From NCBI GenBank assembly GCA_964523405.1, contig CAZGAQ010000001.1, forward strand, positions 1 to 64,000: DNA of 64,000 nucleotides, read 5' to 3'. Numbering within the stretch: the first letter of the stretch is position 1; every line of letters starts with the position of its first letter. Under the pieces are notes generated by a model. The model was not told the origin of the DNA and searched no databases. It saw only the letters and a list, made by a program, of their open reading frames with translations. This document shows positions 37,001 to 44,863 of this stretch, piece after piece. The DNA comes from CAZGAQ01 sp964523405. GTDB taxonomy: Bacteria; Planctomycetota; Phycisphaerae; UBA1845; Fen-1342. A program made the translations under genes and the position numbers.

Positions 37001-37758
37001 TCTACAGCAACGCGAACCTCGGAATGAACATCCGGGCTCACGACGGCTGCGTCATCCGCCACAACCTCACCTATGGCGACGGGAACGAGGAGTACTTTGC
37101 CACGCAGAGCAAACACGGCAACGGCAACGGGGCGTTCCTGACGCACCTGTGGCGTTGCGTGTACGAGAACAACGAGACCATCGGCCTGGACGGACCGCAG
37201 ACGCAGGGCTGGGCCCTGTTCGTGCGGACGTGCGGTGACTGGCTCGTGATCCGCAACAACCTGCTGTGTAATGTGAAGAACGGGGTGGCGCTGCAGGGCG
37301 GCTACCTGGACAGCCAGGATTACGGCGACATCCGCTTCTATCACAACGTGCTGACGCGCGGCATCACGATCACCAAGGAGAGCGCCACGCACATTCTCGC
37401 CGCCGGGAAGACGGCGAAGTTCCACAACAATGTCATCACGACGACGGCCAGCACGGCCAAGTGCGTCCTGGACGACTACGACAATCAGCTCTCAGCCGCG
37501 TGGGCGTTCGACTACAACCGCTACTACAGCCCGAACAACACGGCCTCGCCGCTGGCGGGTGCGAGCTTCGCCACGTGGCAGAGCGCGGGTTGGGATCCGC
37601 ACACGACGGTGGGCGACCCGGCGCTGGATGCGAACTGGGTGCCGACCGCCGGCAGCCCGTGCCGCCATACGGCCGTGCCGCTGCCCGAGGCGTTCCGCGA
37701 TCACGCGGGTGCGGCCCGCGACGGCATGCCGGACATCGGTGCATTCGAGACGCCGTAG
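34039..37758 (+). CDS. Mosaic surface lipoprotein: PKD, Ig-like and beta-helix domains
   Basis: A 1239-residue predicted lipoprotein (lipobox LSLGGC, Cys28). In order: a Ser/Thr/Pro linker; a cadherin-like domain (about 90-185); a PKD domain with YHWDWGDGQEGG (about 190-280); two carboxypeptidase-regulatory-like units (ISGQVRDAAGAPLVGVSV and VSGFVRDASSVGVPNVSL). Two BACON/choice-anchor-like Ig units with QAWVTLSKSSGTL and QGWLTLSKTGGTV follow. A second PKD with RWDWDFGDALS comes next (about 680-760). A right-handed beta-helix fills 770-1239 (ENNTLYSNANLGMNIRAHDG type coils). The helix is of the kind found in polysaccharide lyases or adhesins. GGGGACAG precedes the ATG. Substrate binding at the surface is inferred; no catalytic residues are assigned. 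Confidence 0.78.
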   Translation: MKLTQITCRGLSLCLAVTLSFGLSLGGCPSSVDGTNPSKTPDDVLRAIGASEPSDSDAVPTTSSDTDGGIVVPVGSYGGDSTTPVPVNTPPTVPDVTALVEPGTAVTIALQGQSPAQLALTYEIVAAPAVGTLYAIEYADDGSASVLFVAPANFAGQAQFSYRATDGVRYSNVGTVLILAYSPVVFDLSVCRGSAPLTVTARAFTMSGVPLPDGEYHWDWGDGQEGGPMATFARRTHSYVRPGVYSVTLTLVFAGISGPLGCSYAPAGGEVAARGTVTVEPVISGQVRDAAGAPLVGVSVSSSDGRVTTSGQDGRYSLQVAVNWSGTIAPVGGSRFFGPGSRTYVELHDNLANQDFQEQPPNTVSVSGFVRDASSVGVPNVSLAVTGLASPAVSDASGFYLFSVPMGWSGTVMPTLSGYTLNPPNRAYASLTANRDNEGYTATVVSTAAPGTLSVSPVSGLASSGPVGGPFTPVSQAYTLTNVGGQSLSWTLAKSQAWVTLSKSSGTLAGGASDTVTVSIGASAASLAADAYADTLVFTNATNHLGDAARVVSLVVVPAGTFAVVPGSDFTSTGNQGGPFDVESVVYTLTNTTTQPVNWSAANTQGWLTLSKTGGTVAAGASDTVTARLTGSASGLAVGNYSDVITFTNLSTGQGDTTRGVHLTVTAPALRAVLYTPPETMRIAPYTALFSGLDSTAAGGDRIVRWDWDFGDALSADPETDEGLVVAHCFDNAGTYTVRLTITTAAGQSTTTTINLSVAVFSGYTYYVDATLGSDSWTETEARNNINRPWKTLAKAFTAAVKSQNNPCKVLLKRGETWTLSDRVYPPNPSIVGAYGSAAEPPTVICAETNGLFYWGGSSNTQFGYGVTLEDLKITAPTNERGGLVGAHRRGTVIRRCILENGGISATMYGRGFVLEDTTIHHAAACGLFAGTEDADTQGDMVLRRNTIHHCGKNSLLDHGIYLSGSYHYNTAFGRPTARNLLIENNTLYSNANLGMNIRAHDGCVIRHNLTYGDGNEEYFATQSKHGNGNGAFLTHLWRCVYENNETIGLDGPQTQGWALFVRTCGDWLVIRNNLLCNVKNGVALQGGYLDSQDYGDIRFYHNVLTRGITITKESATHILAAGKTAKFHNNVITTTASTAKCVLDDYDNQLSAAWAFDYNRYYSPNNTASPLAGASFATWQSAGWDPHTTVGDPALDANWVPTAGSPCRHTAVPLPEAFRDHAGAARDGMPDIGAFETP

Positions 37759-37899
37759 CCGTGCCGATTCTCGAGACCAGCGACAGGTTCAGCCGCGCGG
37801 TGCAGCCTGGGTGTGCCGTGCGGCTGTTCAATTGGGGGTGAGCGGCGCCTGCCAGAGCAGTTTCACGTCTGCTGCGTTGCCCGCGCAGCGCAACGCGAC

Positions 37900-37919
37900 G
37901 TCAGGCACGCAGGCCTGAC
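37900..37919. terminator. Hairpin between convergent genes
   Basis: GTCAGGC (37900-37906) pairs with GCCTGAC (37913-37919) around a 6 nt loop, between the mosaic lipoprotein gene and the end of the minus-strand polysaccharide locus. No T run follows. Confidence 0.35.
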
Positions 37920-37952
37920 ACGACCGGGCGGCACACCAGTTGTGCATTTGCT

Positions 37953-39521
37953 CTAGGGCTGACTGGTCGGTGCGTCGCCCGTGCGCTGGTAGAGCGTCCA
38001 GCGGCCAGCGCGCGTGAGCGGTGCAAAGTGCGTGCGAAACCACTTGGCGCTGGTTGGCAGCGGCTCGCGGGCCAACACACGCTGAATACACGGATAATTG
38101 CGATAGTAGTCCGGGCCGGCCGTGCGGGCCTCGAGCGCGTTGGGCAGGGCCGCTTCGCCCACGCGCCGCTGGACCTGCGTATAGGGGAAGTCCGGCAGGG
38201 CGGAGATGGCCATGCTCCCGTTGACCACGGTGTGGTAGTTGCCGGCGTGCACAAAGGCCTCCGGCTCACCGCGGAAGCTTGGGTCGCCTGCCGTAAAGCC
38301 GAGTACGCCGTCATGCGGGGCGGCGCGGAGCACGGTCAACAGGTCGCGTGCTTCGGCGCGATAGGCTCGGAAGTGCTCGCCCCACAAGCCGACGTGGGCC
38401 AAACAGACCAAGAGCAGGGTGGCGCGCACGGCGGGACGGGGACACCAGTCGCGGCCGAGGAGCTGCGCGGTCAGGAAGATCAGGCCCAGCCACAGCATCA
38501 CGGTGAAGCGCTGGTAGATGCTCCAGAAGGGGGGGTAACCGGACGGTGCGAACAGCACGACGCCGGCGGCGGTCACGAGGAAGGCCGCCAAGGCCGCACT
38601 GGTTGGCTGCGTACGCCAATCCCTCAGGAGCTTTCGCACGGTCGTGTTGCGGACGCGCGCCGCGCGGTACAGCGTGGCCGCCAGGGCCACCAGCACCGCG
38701 ACCGTGAATGCGGCCGCAATCCACGGACCGAGCTGCGGTGAGACGAGGCGGTCGTTGTCGAGGCGGAAGATGTCCGCGAGGCGCGTGCCGAACTCGACCA
38801 GGTAGTAATCACGGTAGTAGCCCTTGATCCACGGCCAGCCGCCGCTGCCACGCGTCCGGCCTGCGTACCAGGCGGCCAGACAGGCCAGTGCGGGGACGAG
38901 TGTCAGGGCGCCGGCGAGGAGCCGCCCCAGCCGGCGGTGATGGAGCAGTAGCAGGAAGAGCCCGGTGAACAGCAGGCCAAAGATCACCGCGATCGCGTGG
39001 CACAAGAAGAGGAGAACCAGTCCGGTCGCGAGCGCACTGTACCAGCCCCAGTGCGGTCGGCGAGCCACCTGCATTGCGGTCCAGAGTACACCGAGTGCGA
39101 CTGGGACCGCGGCGGTGAACTCGGCAAAGCCGTACGAGACGCTTAGGTTGTAGAGGAAGGGGAAGGCGAGGAGGGTCAGCCACAGGCTGCCGCCAAGGCT
39201 GCGGATGCAGGCCGCGACGAGTCCAATCGTGCTCACGACGTAAAGCGCGTAGAGTACGCGCGCGGCGACCAGGGGGCGTCCGAGCCAGCCACTGGATGCG
39301 GCCAAGTAGAAGGTCAGGTTCGGCCGGACGCCGAGCGGCGTGAGCTCATAGTAGTCGCGGTAGGGTGTGGTCGCGACGTTGTAGTCGGCACGGATGGTCG
39401 CTGCGGCCAGGTGAAACGGGGTATCCGGCCAGGGCAGGAAGGGGGGGAGATTGAGGATGGCGACGTGTGCGGCGAGCAGCAGCAGGATGAGCGCCGCCTG
39501 GGGCGCAGTCGACCGGTTCAC
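37953..39521 (-). CDS. Polytopic membrane protein, GT-C glycosyltransferase-like
   Basis: A 522-residue protein with about eleven membrane helices and a periplasmic C-terminal domain of about 120 residues. The first loop contains PFLPWPDTPFHLAAATI, resembling the acidic first loop of GT-C transferases. The topology also fits planctomycete proteins annotated only as membrane proteins. It begins at GTG 39521, one base from the stop of the DPM1-like gene, so the two are coupled. A polyprenyl-phosphomannose-dependent transfer would make sense with that neighbour. This is the last gene of the minus-strand locus. Confidence 0.6.
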   Translation of the reverse strand: MNRSTAPQAALILLLLAAHVAILNLPPFLPWPDTPFHLAAATIRADYNVATTPYRDYYELTPLGVRPNLTFYLAASSGWLGRPLVAARVLYALYVVSTIGLVAACIRSLGGSLWLTLLAFPFLYNLSVSYGFAEFTAAVPVALGVLWTAMQVARRPHWGWYSALATGLVLLFLCHAIAVIFGLLFTGLFLLLLHHRRLGRLLAGALTLVPALACLAAWYAGRTRGSGGWPWIKGYYRDYYLVEFGTRLADIFRLDNDRLVSPQLGPWIAAAFTVAVLVALAATLYRAARVRNTTVRKLLRDWRTQPTSAALAAFLVTAAGVVLFAPSGYPPFWSIYQRFTVMLWLGLIFLTAQLLGRDWCPRPAVRATLLLVCLAHVGLWGEHFRAYRAEARDLLTVLRAAPHDGVLGFTAGDPSFRGEPEAFVHAGNYHTVVNGSMAISALPDFPYTQVQRRVGEAALPNALEARTAGPDYYRNYPCIQRVLAREPLPTSAKWFRTHFAPLTRAGRWTLYQRTGDAPTSQP

Positions 39522-39522
39522 G

Positions 39523-40260
39523 TCACGAGGCCCCCGCGGGGGCGGCGCGATGTCGCCCGAGGAACTTGTACGCGAACAGCCGCCCCAAGTGCTGGAGATA
39601 GCGGAGTTGCTCGCGGAGGGTCAGCTTGCTTTCGCCGTGACAGCGATTGGCGAAGTGGATGGGCACTTCCACGATGCGGCGGAAGTGGCCCTTCACGATG
39701 AGCTCCAGGCCGATCTTGTAGCCGACCGGATTCAGGCTCGCGCGATCCTTCAGGTCACTGCGGCGGAAGCACACGAAGCCGGACATTGGGTCATGGGCGC
39801 TGGTGAACGGGCGCGCCAGGAGCGTCGCCACCTTGCTGTTGAGCCAGCGGAACAGCCCCCAGGATTCGTCCGTGGCCGCGCCGGGCACGTAGCGCGAGCC
39901 GATCACGAAGTCGGCGCCGGCGCGCAGGGCGGCGAGCATTTCGGGGAGCTTTTCGGGCGGGTGGCTGAGGTCCGCATCCATCACCGCGATCAGGTCATGG
40001 CGAGCCGCGTCGAGGCCCTCCAGGACGGCCGGGCTGAGGCCGCGATTGGTGGTCCGCACGATCAGCCGTACCCAAGGTTGTTGCAGGCGGGCGAGCAGCT
40101 CGATCGTCCCGTCGCGGCTGTCATCGTCGACGATCAGCAGTTCTACGGCCGCACCGAGCTGGGGGCGCAGGGCGTCGATCCGCTCGATGAGCAGCGGCAG
40201 GTTCTCGACCTCGCGATAGGTCGGGACGATGATGGTCAGTGCGGCGGAGCCTTCGGCCAT
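39523..40260 (-). CDS. Polyprenol-phosphate mannosyltransferase-like GT2 (DPM1-like)
   Basis: A 245-residue GT2 enzyme expected to transfer mannose or glucose from a nucleotide sugar to polyprenyl phosphate at the inner face of the membrane. Motifs are TIIVPTYREVENLPLLIERI, LLIVDDDSRDGT, the metal-binding AVMDADLSHPPEKL, and DPMSGFVCFRRSDL. The C-terminus lacks a membrane helix, like catalytic-only DPM1 proteins. ATG 40260. It is separated from the upstream hexapeptide gene by 189 nt, so it may have its own promoter; downstream it is 1 nt from the GT-C-like gene, its probable partner. Confidence 0.88.
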   Translation of the reverse strand: MAEGSAALTIIVPTYREVENLPLLIERIDALRPQLGAAVELLIVDDDSRDGTIELLARLQQPWVRLIVRTTNRGLSPAVLEGLDAARHDLIAVMDADLSHPPEKLPEMLAALRAGADFVIGSRYVPGAATDESWGLFRWLNSKVATLLARPFTSAHDPMSGFVCFRRSDLKDRASLNPVGYKIGLELIVKGHFRRIVEVPIHFANRCHGESKLTLREQLRYLQHLGRLFAYKFLGRHRAAPAGAS

Positions 40261-40285
40261 GGTCTCGTCTGGTCTCCGTTTGTGT

Positions 40286-40303
40286 CCGCCGGCACGCCGG
40301 CGG
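40286..40303. other. GC hairpin in the gap upstream of the DPM1-like gene
   Basis: CCGCCGG (40286-40292) pairs with CCGGCGG (40297-40303) around a 4 nt loop in the 189 nt gap. It might end the long upstream transcript, but has no T run. Confidence 0.3.
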
Positions 40304-40449
40304 GGTCACCCAACCGTGCCTATCGGCGGAGCGGCTCCCGGCCGAATATGGGCGGCTGGGTGCCGGAGCGACATGAAGTCGATTCTATGCAGCCCTTTGC
40401 GCAAGTCTTGCCGAATGGGCCGCTGACACGACAACGACGCACGCGGCCG

Positions 40450-41085
40450 CTAAACGCCACGCACCGTGGATCGCTCGCCTGAGCCGTAGAAATACGCCAC
40501 GCGGCGACGGATCAACTCGGGCTCCAGCGCCGGGTCAAAGTCGCCTTCGCGGGCGGCAATCAGCTCCGCCCAAGGCAGTTGCTCCGTCTGCTCCTTGAGC
40601 TTGGCGACGAGTTCGTCCACACGGCCGATCGGCCTGGCCGGCACGCCGCCGACGATGTCACCCGGGGCGACGTCCTTGTTCACGACCGCCCCGGCCGCAA
40701 CGATCGCGTTAGGGCCGATGGTGACGCCGGGGAGGATGACCGCGCCGTCTCCGATGAAGACATTATCGCGGATGTCGATCTTGCCGACGCTCTCCAGCTT
40801 CACGCCGTAGGCGCGATTGAGGACGGCGATGGCGCCATTGTGGCCGATGAGTGTGCAGCACGCGAGCAGGACGTTATTACCGAGGCGCGTGTAGGCCGGG
40901 TCGAGAATGCGCGTGCCGGGGACGATGCCGCATTGGGTGCCGATGCTATAGAGGGTACCGCGACGCTTGAGGTACTCCGCGTAGGCCCAGGGATTCGGGC
41001 GGAAAAGGCGCAGGTACCAGGCGGGGCTGAGGCGGTCTTCCCGTCCGCACGCGCGAATCAGTTGGCATAGGAGGCGGCGGAACAT
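40450..41085 (-). CDS. Left-handed beta-helix acyltransferase (serine O-acetyltransferase-like)
   Basis: A 211-residue hexapeptide-repeat transferase. The repeats are visible as VPGTRILDPAYTRLGNNVLL and IDIRDNVFIGDGAVILPGVT, then IGPNAIVAAGAVVNKDVAPG and VGGVPARPIG, with catalytic His in TLIGHNGAIAVLN. It probably O-acetylates a sugar in the polysaccharide. The N-terminal RPNPWAYAEYLKRRGTLYSIG is a conserved lead-in of the capsule acetyltransferase group. It lies 39 nt downstream of the GNAT gene and is the last gene before a 189 nt gap. Confidence 0.83.
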   Translation of the reverse strand: MFRRLLCQLIRACGREDRLSPAWYLRLFRPNPWAYAEYLKRRGTLYSIGTQCGIVPGTRILDPAYTRLGNNVLLACCTLIGHNGAIAVLNRAYGVKLESVGKIDIRDNVFIGDGAVILPGVTIGPNAIVAAGAVVNKDVAPGDIVGGVPARPIGRVDELVAKLKEQTEQLPWAELIAAREGDFDPALEPELIRRRVAYFYGSGERSTVRGV

Positions 41086-41124
41086 GGCGGTCTCTCGACT
41101 CCGAGGCTTGCGGCGCGGCCCGTG

Positions 41125-41640
41125 CTAGGGCGCGACCGGCGGCAGGCCGAGGTCTTCCGGCAACAGGTCCAGCACGATGCGGTCCACGTATTGCCCCTCA
41201 TGCAGAAAGCCCTTGCGCAGTACGCCGACCTGCCGGAAGCCGATCCGCGTGGCCACGCGCAGCGAAGCGGCGTTGTGCTCGTTGATGTGCGCGGAAAGCG
41301 AGCGGAAGCCCCAGTCCATGAAGGCCTGCCGCACGAAACGTGCCGATGCCTCGGACATAATGCCGCGGCTGCCCTGCGACCGCTCGCCCAGCGCGAACCA
41401 AAGCATGGCCGTGTGCTCGGTTTCATTGATCAAGGACAGGGCGACGACGCCGACCGGCTGCCCGTCGCAGACGATCATGCGCAGGCGATTGCGTGGGCTC
41501 ATAACGGCCATCGCGACGGTGCGATCGGTGACGGCGTGCGTGCGCCATTCCACCGAGAGCCAACGGTTGATCTCGGGGTCGGCCAGCCAGTTGGCGACCA
41601 GGCCGAACTCGTCCTCACGGATCTCGCGCAGGTCGATCAT
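41125..41640 (-). CDS. GNAT-family acetyltransferase (RimJ/RimL-like)
   Basis: A 171-residue acetyltransferase of the RimJ/RimL type. It has LREIREDEFGLVANWLADPE at the start, GRERSQGSRGIMSEA-like acyl-CoA loop (GERSQGSRGIMSEASARFV), and SAHINEHNAASLRVATRIGF then RQVGVLRKGFLHEGQYVDRI. ATG 41640 is used because the residues upstream belong to the acyl carrier protein's end in another frame and TAGGAA precedes it. It sits 7 nt after the acyl carrier protein gene. A role in N-acylating a sugar nucleotide for the polymer is possible given context, as in perosamine or viosamine acetylases. Confidence 0.82.
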   Translation of the reverse strand: MIDLREIREDEFGLVANWLADPEINRWLSVEWRTHAVTDRTVAMAVMSPRNRLRMIVCDGQPVGVVALSLINETEHTAMLWFALGERSQGSRGIMSEASARFVRQAFMDWGFRSLSAHINEHNAASLRVATRIGFRQVGVLRKGFLHEGQYVDRIVLDLLPEDLGLPPVAP

Positions 41641-41647
41641 GGGATTC

Positions 41648-41881
41648 CTACTGACTGGCGAAGCGCACGATTCGGGCGATCGAGTCGAGATTGTCAAGGT
41701 TGACCTCGGTCGCGCGCAGCTTGCGCCCGATCTTCGTCTCGATGAACATCACCAGGTCGAGCATGCTGAACGAATCGAGCGTGCCGCTGGAGAACAGCAG
41801 CGTGTCGTCGTCCACGCCCTTGGTGTTCAAGCCGAGCTTCTGCTGGAGGTAGCCGATTACGTCTTCGCGGCTGACGGCCAT
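41648..41881 (-). CDS. Acyl carrier protein
   Basis: A 77-residue carrier. The phosphopantetheine attachment serine is in GTLDSFSMLDLVMF (DSFSML). Helix 1 is REDVIGYLQQKLGL and the end is LDNLDSIARIVRFA. ATG 41881 has AGGAG upstream; the frame extends further but without coding character. Next to an AMP-forming acyl ligase, it likely holds an acyl group for transfer to the polysaccharide or a lipid carrier rather than serving bulk fatty-acid synthesis. It lies 51 nt downstream of that ligase gene. Confidence 0.88.
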   Translation of the reverse strand: MAVSREDVIGYLQQKLGLNTKGVDDDTLLFSSGTLDSFSMLDLVMFIETKIGRKLRATEVNLDNLDSIARIVRFASQ

Positions 41882-41932
41882 GACACTTGATCTCCTACAA
41901 CACGTCGATTCGCATGCACGGAGCAAACGTAC

Positions 41933-43504
41933 TTAGCCGGGCACCTTGCCGGTCAGGCAGGCTTGGCTCACGGCCACACCGTCGAGCTTGCCGCTGGCCG
42001 TGCGAGGCATCTCGCCTTTCCAATGGTAGAACTTCTGCGGGACCATGTAATGGGGCATTTTGGCGCGGCAGTGCGCCAGCAGCAAGCCTTCATCCGGCGG
42101 GGCGTGGTCCGGAGTGGTGATCGCGACGTGGACGGCCTGGCCGAGCATTTCGTCCGGGGCGCCGAAGGCGACCGCGTTCACGACGAGCCCGCTGTTGGCG
42201 ACGATCTCTTCGACCTCGGTGCCGCTGATGCGGAAGCCGCTCGACTTGATGAGCATGTCGCGGCGGCCGACAAACCAGTAATAGCCGTCCTCGTCGATGC
42301 GAATCAGGTCTCCGCTGTAGCAGACCGGCTCGTCGCCGATCAGGTGCCGCAGTTGCGGACAGGGTTTGATCTTCTCCGCCGTGGCTTGCGGGTTGTTCCA
42401 GTAGCCCTGGCTGATGAGGCTGCCGCGGTGGACCAGCTCGCCCTGCTGGCCGGGACCGCAGACGCCGATCTCCGGGTCGACGATGTACGTCTCGACGTTC
42501 GGAATCGCGCGGCCAATGGAGCCCATCTTCTGGTGGAACAGCTCCGGAGGCAGGAACGTCGAGCGGAAAGCCTCGGTCAGCCCGTACATCAGGAAGATCT
42601 TCACGCCGGGGAACACGCCGGGCATCTGTTGCAGGATGCTCTCGGGGATCTTGCCGCCGGTGTTCGTGATGTAGCGCAGGTGCGGCAGTGCCGTGGGCAC
42701 CTCGGCGAGGTAGCGCACCACCTGAATCCAGATCGGCGGGACCGCGGCGAAGCCGGTGCAGCGTTCGCGCACGAGGGTCTTGATGATCTCGGCCGGCATG
42801 ACGACGCCGTGCAGGACGACCGTCGCGCCAACCAGGAAGGCCGTCGTGAGTTGGTTCAGGCCGGCGTCGAAGGCGAACGTCAGGACGCTGAGCAGCCGGT
42901 CCTGCGGCGTGTTCTCGACGTACGTCGCGACGCTGCGCGCGCCGTTGACGAGGTTCAGGTGCGTGAGCATCACGCCCTTGGGTTTGCCGGTCGAGCCGGA
43001 GGTGTACAGCAGGGCGGCCAGATCGACGTCAATCGCCGGGCAGCGCGGCGGCGGCGCGACGTCGCGCGACAGGTCGCTCCAGGCCGTCATGCGGGCGTCT
43101 GCGGGTGGCGTGCCGTTGACCAGCACGCGCTCCAGCGTTTCCGGCAGGCCGGCCTCGAGCAGTTCAGCCGCGCGGCGTTGCTCCGTCAGCAGCACGCGGG
43201 CGCCGCTGTCGCGGAGCACGTAATCGAGCTGGTACACCGTCCACTGCGAGTTGATGTTGACGAAGACGGCACCGACCTGGGCCGTGGCAAACATCGCCAC
43301 GACTTCCTCGATGCTCTTGCGCAGGTGGACGGCCACGCGATCGCCGCGCTGTACGCCGGCCTGCCGCAGCCAGGCCGCGACGGCGTCGACTTCGCGCGCC
43401 AGGGCGGCGTAGGTGATCGTGCGCGGCCCGTCGACGACGGCGGGGTGGTCGCCGCGCTGGGCCAGGTGTTGAGCCAGAAGGTCGTGGAAGGTGAAGACGA
43501 TCAC
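41933..43504 (-). CDS. AMP-dependent acyl-CoA/ACP ligase, exosortase-locus type
   Basis: A 523-residue adenylate-forming enzyme that would activate a carboxylic acid with ATP and load it on CoA or the adjacent acyl carrier protein. The P-loop-like LLYTSGSTGKPKGVMLTHLN, then MYGLTEAFRSTFLPP, the hinge YSGDLIRIDEDGYYWFVGRR and the catalytic lysine in PRTASGKLDG are all present. The protein resembles ligases annotated as exosortase-A-system associated (family knowledge), and an exosortase is encoded 17 kb upstream in the same locus. The acyl substrate is unknown. Confidence 0.88.
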   Translation of the reverse strand: MIVFTFHDLLAQHLAQRGDHPAVVDGPRTITYAALAREVDAVAAWLRQAGVQRGDRVAVHLRKSIEEVVAMFATAQVGAVFVNINSQWTVYQLDYVLRDSGARVLLTEQRRAAELLEAGLPETLERVLVNGTPPADARMTAWSDLSRDVAPPPRCPAIDVDLAALLYTSGSTGKPKGVMLTHLNLVNGARSVATYVENTPQDRLLSVLTFAFDAGLNQLTTAFLVGATVVLHGVVMPAEIIKTLVRERCTGFAAVPPIWIQVVRYLAEVPTALPHLRYITNTGGKIPESILQQMPGVFPGVKIFLMYGLTEAFRSTFLPPELFHQKMGSIGRAIPNVETYIVDPEIGVCGPGQQGELVHRGSLISQGYWNNPQATAEKIKPCPQLRHLIGDEPVCYSGDLIRIDEDGYYWFVGRRDMLIKSSGFRISGTEVEEIVANSGLVVNAVAFGAPDEMLGQAVHVAITTPDHAPPDEGLLLAHCRAKMPHYMVPQKFYHWKGEMPRTASGKLDGVAVSQACLTGKVPG

Positions 43505-43555
43505 AGGCGGTCACTCCACAAGTCCCAAGGCCGGCGCGCCGACGAGGCGCCGCAC

Positions 43556-44728
43556 TCACGCCGGCAGGTTGATGCACACCAACTTCGCGAGCAATCGCAC
43601 GGCCGGGTAGATGCCTTGGCCGAGCGTCAACGTGAAACACATCGCGGACGAGACGAAGAGCAGCGTGGCAGCGTTGCCGGCCAGGCGTCCGGGCAGATTC
43701 TGTCCAAAGGTCCAGCCGCGCCGCCGCTTGTAGCGCGTCCAGGTGATGAATGTCGCCAAACCGGTGGCATGGTACAGGCCCCAGCAGATGTAGTTCAGGG
43801 CGCCCGCGTGCCACAGGCCCATCGTGCCCATCGTCGCGTACAGGGCGAGGTACGGGTTGCGCGTCAGGCCGAGCGTGGGCATGTAGACGTACGCCTGGCA
43901 CCAGTTCGCCAGCGACATGTGCCAGCGCTTCCAAAACACGCCGATGTTCTCCGCGACGATTGGGTAGTTGAAGTTCTCGCCGATACGCAGGCCGAACAAG
44001 CGGCTGGCGCCGATGGCGATGTCCGAGTAGCCGCTGAAATCCAGGTATAGGTTAATGAACTGCAGGAGGAAGAACCCCCACACCTTGTAGACAGGCAGCC
44101 CGGTGAGGCCCTGCAGGACCATCTGGACGTCGCGCCCGTGCATGAGCGCTCGCAGGATCACGTCGGCGAGGACGAACTTCTTGATGAGGCCGTACGCGAT
44201 GCGCATCAGGCCTTCGATCAGGTCCGCCCGATTCCAGGTCGTCGTCTGGTTGGCGAGGAAGTGGTCGTAGCGCTCGATCGGGCCGGCCGTGAAGATCGGG
44301 AAGAGCGTGATGTAGCAGAAGAAACGCGACCAGGAGCGGTCGGTGATGTTTCCACGCGTGACTTCGACGGCGTAGTGGATGAGTTTGAACGTGAAGAAAC
44401 TCATGCCGAGGGGCACGAGAATCTGCGGACCCGCGCGACCCGTGGCGATGGCGGCCGCAATGGCGGGGATGTACTTGAAGTACGCCAGTTGGCCCAGGGC
44501 GACGAGGATCAGCAGCGGACAGGACCAGCGGCGCCAGGCCGGTGGCCCCAGCAGGAAGTAAAACGCCGCGGCGAGGACGAGCAGGCTCCCGGCCGCATAG
44601 AGGCTCAGTGTGGCGAGGTAGCCGAGCGAGACCAGCCCCAGGAAACCGTGTCGCCAGCGCAGGGGCAGTTGCCAGTACACGAGCGTACCGACGAGCAGCA
44701 GAATCCAGAATGAAAGCGACTGAATCAT
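43556..44728 (-). CDS. MBOAT-family O-acyltransferase (AlgI/DltB-like)
   Basis: A 390-residue polytopic protein that would move acyl groups across the membrane to extracellular sugars. Signatures are PLGMSFFTFKLIHYAVEV, FPIFTAGPIERYDHF, the amphipathic DFSGYSDIAIGASRLFG, and FWKRWHMSLANW with the invariant WHMS. The catalytic histidine is in MGTMGLWHAGALNYICWG. It lies 6 nt after a 42-residue membrane peptide gene and close to an SGNH hydrolase gene, the usual MBOAT/SGNH partnership in alginate, cellulose and teichoic-acid acylation. Confidence 0.93.
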   Translation of the reverse strand: MIQSLSFWILLLVGTLVYWQLPLRWRHGFLGLVSLGYLATLSLYAAGSLLVLAAAFYFLLGPPAWRRWSCPLLILVALGQLAYFKYIPAIAAAIATGRAGPQILVPLGMSFFTFKLIHYAVEVTRGNITDRSWSRFFCYITLFPIFTAGPIERYDHFLANQTTTWNRADLIEGLMRIAYGLIKKFVLADVILRALMHGRDVQMVLQGLTGLPVYKVWGFFLLQFINLYLDFSGYSDIAIGASRLFGLRIGENFNYPIVAENIGVFWKRWHMSLANWCQAYVYMPTLGLTRNPYLALYATMGTMGLWHAGALNYICWGLYHATGLATFITWTRYKRRRGWTFGQNLPGRLAGNAATLLFVSSAMCFTLTLGQGIYPAVRLLAKLVCINLPA

Positions 44729-44734
44729 AGGGTC

Positions 44735-44863
44735 CTAAAACGCCTGATACCGGAAGAGTCGGGCGTCCGCGTGCAAGGCCACCAGGCGCACGACGGCGAC
44801 AAACAACAGCGTGCCCAGCACAAAGGCCTGCAGGGCGATTCCGATGAGACGCGGCAGGGTCAT
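44735..44863 (-). CDS. 42-residue single-helix membrane protein between MBOAT and SGNH genes
   Basis: Starts ATG 44863 inside the stop of the SGNH gene (ATGA) and ends 6 nt before the MBOAT start. The sequence is MTLPRLIGIALQAFVLGTLL followed by FVAVVRLVALHADARLFRYQ and AF: one membrane helix (about 6-30) and a short basic tail ending in aromatic residues. The exact overlap and position argue that it is real. It recalls DltX, the small helix with a conserved C-terminal tail that joins the DltB/DltD pair. That functional comparison is inference. Confidence 0.65.
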   Translation of the reverse strand: MTLPRLIGIALQAFVLGTLLFVAVVRLVALHADARLFRYQAF

